Positions 58,139-64,000 of a stretch of DNA of 64,000 nucleotides are shown piece by piece (the stretch's first letter is position 1; every line of letters starts with the position of its first letter). Made by a program: the position numbers and the translations under genes. The notes beneath the pieces were generated by a model. That model had not been told where the DNA came from. It did not search any database and was given only the letters and a program-made list of their open reading frames with translations. Source of the stretch: Petunia secreta (lineage: Eukaryota > Streptophyta > Magnoliopsida > Solanales > Solanaceae); the NCBI GenBank assembly GCA_029990175.1, contig JARKIP010000048.1, positions 23,398,001 through 23,462,000 on the forward strand. The letters are read 5' to 3'.

Positions 58139-59229
58139 ACTCCCCCAAACTTAAGCTTTTGCTTGTCCTCAAGCAACATTAAGAACTATCTTATGTATCA
58201 TAATTTAGCACCGCGATTGAGTTCAACAATGAGACTAAGACAAGAGGAAGTTCATGACTTCGGTTGATGTCACCACCTAGTTTCACACTTGAGAATCCAT
58301 CCAAACAATCCACAAGCACCAAAGTCACAACTACATCACTAGAGCTTCTAATGATGACTAGAGCATGCATAACACAATTGCTTTCTCAACTCACCTAAGA
58401 CTTTCTTAATTGCACCTTCAAGCCTCAAGTCCCCTAATACTTTCACAGCAAGGAATGGGTGAATATCTCTCAATATAATTTAAACAAAAGGGACACTCAA
58501 GTCTAACCCCTCACTCTCACTAATGAATGCAAGTTAAGCATATGAAATGTCATAGGCTTGGCCTTAGTGTCACTTTGTTATTCCTTTCATGTCAATTAGT
58601 GAAGGATCAAATAGGACTTCTAGGGTTGTCATGTAGGCTTTTGGTCATAGGTAGGGCATAATTTGGATAAAGCGTGACTAAATTCACTCCTTGGGCACTA
58701 CATTATCTTCTCATTCATTTCACCCTAAGCTTTCTTTTCACATTAGCTCTTATTTCGGCTTTTCTTACTTGATCTTTGCTTTGTGGCTCTTATTCCTCTT
58801 TTTGCTTCACTTTTTCTATTTTTGTCTTTTCAAAGTTCTTTTGCTATTTTTGCATTTTTCTTGATTTTCTTTTTTTTTTCTTTCTCTTTTGCCACTTTTC
58901 AATACACTCATTTTTCATTTTGATGAACCACTTAGCTTACATTTCTTTTGTTCCCCTCTAGTCTAAGTTTGCACGTCTTTCAATGTCTCAAGGAGGTAGG
59001 GCCAAGAGAAGGTTAGTGCTATCAAGCACTTAGAATTGGTTCGGGGTATTTATGTGGCTATCGAAAGAAAGGATATTAAGACTCAAAGTTGGCTAACTTA
59101 GGATTAAATTCATTTGGTGGATTGAAATGCTCAAACAGGTCAAAGAAATGCCTATCATCCTATCCAATCACTAATTTCACACTCCATTCATTTCTAAGGA
59201 CACATAAACCAAGTTTTAACATGCATATG
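58139..59229 (-). other. Polypurine tract and non-coding 3' region of the third Athila-like element
   Basis: The tract occupies 58139-58152. The rest is non-coding, including a pyrimidine-rich stretch (58735-58915) like the one in the other Athila elements. It is interrupted at ATATG (59225-59229) by the solo LTR and continues at 62506. Confidence 0.6.
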
Positions 59230-62200
59230 TGAAACGACCTCCGTCAGTCGTTTCGGAAGTTAGGACTCTGATTGGCGTGCCGATAATTTTAAAATATTCG
59301 TAAGGTCTATTGGGACTTATCTGTAGATTTGAGCTAAATCAGAGCTCGTTTTGTACGCATCGGAAGAAGGTTTCAGTTTTTATTGTCGATAAATATTAAA
59401 AAGAGACTTTTGAGCTCGGTTTTGGCGAACGAGCTCCGATTCGAAATCCGAAAGCGCCGTTAGGTTCGTATGATTATTTGTGACTTTTGTGATTTTTTGA
59501 AAGTTAATTTCGAGGTTGTTCGGCTAGCTTCCGCTAAAATGCCGAAAGTTAAATAATTTGACCTTTCACATCTCTTAACTACTACAAGTATGTAACAGAT
59601 CGTTGCTTAATGCTTCTACGTACTTCATTTAACATTCCAGTACGAATGTTCCTAACGGGGGAAGATTGTTACACCCCGTATGTCCAAAGTGAGGTATATC
59701 CTTCTAATGACATGTTAAGAATGATTTAAGTGAGTTTAAAATCATAATATGACCATATATGATGTTTATATTTTGAATATAAAGTTTGGGAAAACTCGGA
59801 TTTAAGTTGCGGAAAAACCGACTAAGGAATTGCCTTGTAACGAAGCTTTTTCAGCAATTAATTTCGTGTGTTATATGAGGTCTTTTGGGGACATATCATA
59901 TACCAAATTGAAGGTCTTGGAGTTTAGTTTCCAACACTTTTGACGGTTTGTTCATACAATATTTGGATAAAAAGATATGAGCATCAGAAGTCAGGCTAGA
60001 AAAAGGGACATAAGCGCAAAAGAGAATTAAAACTGAAATGTTTCAAGTATAAAAGGAAAAAATTTGCCTCCATCTCGTCATTTCCAGAATTCTAAAGGGA
60101 GAAACAGTGGTCTCATCAAGTTGTAAGCAAATTTTATGGTTTTGAAGGATGGGCGTCAATCTTAACTCGAAATTGAAGACAGATTGCGTCAAAACGCTCT
60201 ACGCGATTAATGTAACGTTATGCTACCTTCAATTTCGTCTATAGCTTGAGTTTTAGAATTACTTCATGACTAAGTAAAGTGCCTAATGCTGTATTATAGC
60301 TTGTTTAAGCTTTAGAAGGTGTAGAGTTCAAGGAAAACAAGGTTTACAAACAAGAAGCATCAAAGGTATGTGAGACTAAACCTTTCTTTTGGCAAGGCAT
60401 GTATCTTTTAGCTTTTGAAGCTTTTCTTAGTTCTAAACTTAGTGTTTCTTGTGAGAAACTTGTATGGTATGAAGGAAACCTTGTATATACTTAATTTGGT
60501 ACTAAATTCTAAGGTGAAAGACGTCCGAATCAGCAAGACAAAACGTTTCAAAATCTGGAAAATCATTTTGATCTTTGAACAGTTGTTAGTATATTGATCA
60601 TAACTCCTTGTAAAAAATTGATATTAAGATGCTTTAAGAATCCCCAGAATCCTAAGACATATATCTAAAACTTTCATGAAGACCATAAAATCTATATCTT
60701 TAATCTACACTCTAAAAATTAGGTCGAAAGGCAGAACAATGGTGCTGTCCAGACATTCTATCAGCGGATTTGTTATGTCATCCAGCCGTCTCATCTTGTT
60801 ATCCATTTAACATGTTTATGTTATCAGCTTATTCGGGTATCCATTCCCGTGTATAGTATAGTGCTGGTTCTGTTTTTGCGGATCATCCAGTTTCAGGGGA
60901 AATTCTGCCGAAAATTTTATGGAAATCCAAAGGGTTGGATAAATTCTGAGTTCTAGGTTATGTCTATAATTCTATCCAGAGTTTTCTTCTCATTCCTTTG
61001 AGTCCATATCTATTGTTTCCACATGTGTTATGCCTCACACATGCTTATACTTATATTGTGATCATGTTATGTGTGATTTGGAGTCCCCCATAGAGGTTGG
61101 ACATTGGACTCACAGTCCGGCCGCGTGGGTATCATGTTCCTAACCGGATTGCCTTAAGATTTGAGGAATGAAGCCTTTAGCCTAAATTGATATATTTTTC
61201 TGATTATTGAATAGAGTGGGATCGTTTGGCAAGGAAACCAAAGGATAAAGCGGTTGTTGATTAGCCGTACTAACTTTTGGAAGAGGTAAGTGTTTATATC
61301 CATTTCTTTGGAGGCATCTGGCCTCGTGGATTTATACCATGTGTTCCTTACGTGTGTATCTGCCGATAGGCGTACTCATTACGCCTTAGCTTTGAATTTT
61401 ACATTGTATATTATATGTTATGTCCTGTTGTTGGTATTGCATTGAGGATCTAAGCATTGTACTCTGGTTGTGAGTTGATATATACTTCCCAGCAGTCGAT
61501 GAGAGTCCTGCGCCGGTGAAGGATTATTATTGGATCATACCGTATTCGTATGTATTACGTTTTCTGGTTATGCATTGCATCATATTGAGGGTAGGAGGAT
61601 TCCGCCCTCGGAGCAGGAGGATTCCGCTCCATTGCATCATATTGAGGGTAGGAGGATTCCGCTCTCAGAGTAGGAGGATTCCGTTCCATTGCATCATATT
61701 GAGGGTAGGAGGATTCCGCCCTCGGAGCAGGAGGATTCTGCTCCATTCATTTGGCACATTGACCCTTTGCATCAGATTTCATTTCATTTCATTTCATCTC
61801 ATTTCATTTCATTTCATTTCATATCATTGTGTAAACTTGTGGTACATAACTATTGTCCTGATTATATGTGCATTGCTTATTTGTTGATATGTTTCTTGCT
61901 CGTATCCCTAGTTGAGTTTATGGTTTCATACGTGTTTCCGGTTGTTATCTGGCTCTGCCTTTTTATAATTTAAATAAGAGGAATTTGATTTATCTGTTTC
62001 TTCTCCCTGGCTAACTATCCTATTCTTTGAGGTGGCTAGTCTGCCCTACTTATTGAGTCCTTTTGACTCACCCTTGTTTGTTGTTTGTTTCCTGTCTATC
62101 TATTTCGTTTTGGCAGGTTCGCTCCAAGATTGGGTTCGCCACGTTATTCAGGAGCGAAGACAACTTCAGCTGTTAGAGTGAGCCAGCTTTATTCTGGATG

Positions 62201-62505
62201 GCCACCAGTTTTATGTTTACTATTTCAGTTGCATTCTGCTACCTTAAGGAGGTATTTGTCTTTTTCTTTACTCTTAGATGTCTAGTCTGGATAGCCCTAA
62301 ACCTAGTATATTGGGTAGGCAGCTGTAATTTCTTTTGTACAGCTTAGAGGTATCAGTATGTCTGTGTTGTTTTTTTTAAAGTCTTGTTCTTATTTATGAA
62401 TTGAATTATATTATTTTCCTAATTTAATTGGCAAGGATTCGCCCAACGGGTCTAGGGGAGGATGTCGGGTGCCCGCACGGCCTAGCCAGATTCCGGGTCG
62501 TGTCA
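59230..62505. mobile_element. Solo LTR, 3.3 kb, 5-bp target duplication ATATG
   Basis: It starts TGAAACGACC and ends GGTCGTGTCA (9 of 10 bases inverted) between direct repeats ATATG at 59225-59229 and 62506-62510. Removing it and one ATATG restores a continuous Athila 3' region. There is no gag, pol, primer site or second LTR, so it is best read as a solo LTR. The length suits large-LTR gypsy elements such as Tekay/Del. GTTACACCCCGTATGTCC at 59669-59686 is a phrase I associate with Solanaceae gypsy LTRs. Orientation is not established. Confidence 0.75.
61570..61745. repeat. 57-bp minisatellite in the solo LTR
   Basis: Three copies starting GCATCATATTGAGGGTAGGA, each with two GGAGGATTCCG half-units. 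A TTTCA pentanucleotide run follows at about 61783-61831. Confidence 0.85.
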
Positions 62506-62510
62506 ATATG

Positions 62511-63100
62511 CAATTAATAAGCTCAAGCAAAAGCTCACCTCACTAGCATAAGGGATAAGAGACAAGAACATCAACTTTCAAGCACTTAAGGTAAGGATTT
62601 AGCCTAATATGTTGGTATCAAACAAGTCATAAAATAAGGATGGCACTTCTAAGATTAAAGTCCTAAAAAGTGCCTGGTTCAAAAGAATTACATTCTTGGG
62701 AAAAGAACCGAGTCAAAGAAAACCAAGAAGGTTATTTACTAAACTATTTACACAAATGGTATTTACAATGGAGGTGTGGTTGTTGTTCCGGGCCCAAGTA
62801 AAAATGAGTTTCACGAGGTTGCCTACGTTTCCCAACAAGTGAGATCAGAGGATAGAAGGCAACATCCCAAGCGTAATTTATGGGAGTACATTTGGAATTT
62901 TTTTAATTTTTTTAATTTTTTTTGGAATTTTCAAAATCTTTCAATTTGTTTGGATTTTTCATATAGCAACTAGCAACAATTATACTATGAATTTAAAGGG
63001 AAAAAATTAAGGGCAAGAAATTAAAACATCCTAAATTAAAGTAATAACATCCTAAGGTAAAAACATCAACATAAACATAGTTTAGGACATTCAACAAAAA
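62511..63100 (-). other. Non-coding part of the third Athila-like element, right of the solo LTR
   Basis: No gene seen. It continues the region left of 59225 and contains T- and A-rich runs (62898-62935). Confidence 0.5.
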
Positions 63101-64000
63101 TTAACTACCCCACCCCCAACATGAAAAGTTGCTATGTCCCAAAGCAACTAATCCAAAACAAAACACAAGTTTAATATATAAGGGGTGAGAATGCTCCCTA
63201 AGATGATCATGATGATGATTGGGAGCCATGTCCTTCTCAAATGGAGCTGTTGATGGTTCTTTCTCACTTATCGGACTGTGGATTTTGCCAGTGGGAACTG
63301 AGGATGATGTTGCAACTGGTTTGGCGGCCATGGCCTTCAGGTTTGCTTCTTCCAACTTGGCAAGTTGTTCTTTTCTTACTTTTTCTGCCTCTGCCGCTTG
63401 TGCTTCCAGTTTCTTCCCTGCATCTTCCATTTTCTTTTTGTCTGCTTCCCTTTGGATTCTTTCTTGCTCCTTCTTTCTTGCCTTCTCTTCTTCTGGTTCT
63501 CTTTCTTTCTTCTTCTCACTCTCATCTTTCTTTTTGGCTTCTTTTTTCTTTTCTACTTCCTTTTCACCTTTCTTTGTACTATCTTTGAACTTCCTTTTTC
63601 TCACATATGATTTTGGGTCTTCTTTGGAGTCACTTGCTTTGTCACCCTCTTTTGGCTTGGTACTCACTTTTTCTTTCACTTTACCTTCTCTCTTTTGCTT
63701 CTTCAATTCAGGGCCTTCACTGCTTTGCACTTCTTGTGCCTCATTTGCCTTCATCTCTTTTCTCATTATGATGCATGCAATTCAGCTTGTATCTCACTTG
63801 AGTCATTCTTGCCTGTTGGATTACTTTTTTCTCTTGTGGCATCTTTACCTTGGGAGTCATCATCTTTTTCACCCCCACGAGCATCTTTTTCAACACCTTT
63901 TCTCGCCTTGCTAGATCCAACTCCTTGGGTTGTCATTAATTCAATATTCAATGCCCTAAGCTCCAATCTTGTTTTCTGTTCAGAGGCTTCTAAATCTCCC
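63101..64000 (-). pseudogene. C-terminal part of a Lys/Glu-rich env-like ORF, open at the window edge
   Basis: From the right edge the minus strand is open (GDLEASEQKTRLELRALNIE, MTTQGVGSSKARKGVEKDAR) until TAA near 63767. One base out of frame it continues from 63766 to 63101. That part is a highly charged, probably coiled-coil segment (KKKEAKKKDESEKKKEREPE, then EDAGKKLEAQAAEAEKVRKE). After a Ser/Pro-rich stretch comes MAPNHHHDHLREHSHP and a hydrophobic tail (LYIKLVFCFGLVALG). The place between pol and the 3' LTR suggests the C terminus of the Athila env-like protein. The frame break and the missing N-terminal part make this a partial, probably dead gene. Function unknown. Confidence 0.5.

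Larger units (their letters stand above)
56691..64000 (-). mobile_element. 3' part of a third Athila-like retrotransposon, running off the right edge
   Basis: The minus strand has, from the right edge: the end of an env-like Lys/Glu-rich ORF, a long non-coding 3' region, a polypurine tract AAGTTTGGGGGAGT (58152-58139) and an LTR starting TGATGCGTTAGCATTTTGCG at 58138. GCTTGAGGACAAGCAAAAGC before the tract parallels GCTCGAGGGCGAGCAAAGG in the other Athila elements. The left end of the LTR is not certain (about 56570-56700). A solo LTR (59230-62505) splits the 3' region. Confidence 0.65.

Noticed and set aside
63219..63914. Plus-strand ORF of 231 codons, Ser/Phe-rich
   Set aside because: It is the complement of a Lys/Glu-rich coiled-coil sequence, which automatically gives Phe/Ser/Leu codons on the other strand.
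1..64000. tRNA, rRNA, snoRNA or microRNA genes
   Set aside because: I looked for cloverleaf-type boxes and rRNA-like stretches and saw none that I could defend; a covariance-model scan would be decisive.

Overview
The window is plant nuclear DNA from a transposon-dense, AT-rich region. Plant-type Athila and Reina retrotransposons, a CACTA element, hAT elements, a Kaonashi-type Mutator-like element (MULE) and Stowaway-like MITEs take up most of it. The repeat style, including a GTTTGGCCAAGC-ended MITE and a 3.3-kb LTR with GGAGGATTCC repeats, suggests Solanaceae. That is inference, not proof. One ordinary host gene is clear: a single-exon DOG1-domain gene at 35594-36400 (+).

Layout. 1-5781 (+): Athila-family element cut by the window edge. 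It has a tRNA-Asp primer site, one intact gag-protease ORF, no reverse transcriptase (RT), RNase H or integrase, and near-identical LTRs. It sits inside a hAT transposase gene whose 3' part continues at 5782-6833. 6950-8735: tandem repeats and a small BED-finger-only hAT relic. 8736-11836: intergenic DNA with two MITEs. 11837-24849 (-): complete but decayed 13-kb Athila element (gag, protease, RT, RNase H, integrase, env-like ORF), with a 594-bp foreign insert in the integrase. 25278-31108 (-): decayed Reina-type element with a partial second copy sharing an LTR. 32418-33636: hAT element with an 8-bp target duplication. 35594-36400: the DOG1-like gene. 37616-38378: two MITEs. 38640-54960: a minisatellite split by a CACTA element (39009-43903, 3-bp duplication) and by a MULE (44286-54846, perfect 9-bp duplication). 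56.7-64.0 kb (-): 3' part of another Athila-like element, split by a 3.3-kb solo LTR (59230-62505, 5-bp duplication).

The most interesting object is the MULE. It carries two convergent multi-exon genes: a mudrA-type transposase whose four exons join in frame to 744 codons without a stop, and a DUF1985/Ulp1-type cysteine protease gene whose eleven exons join in frame but contain three in-frame TAG codons and no other lesion. Introns and UTRs of both genes are saturated with TGTATC/TGTTTC words oriented with transcription. This resembles the known Kaonashi/CUMULE class of ULP-bearing MULEs; I do not know the word saturation or the all-amber pattern as described features.

All calls come from reading the sequence. 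Exon joins were placed by hand from GT-AG sites and reading frame. Boundaries without a target duplication or an LTR partner are approximate.
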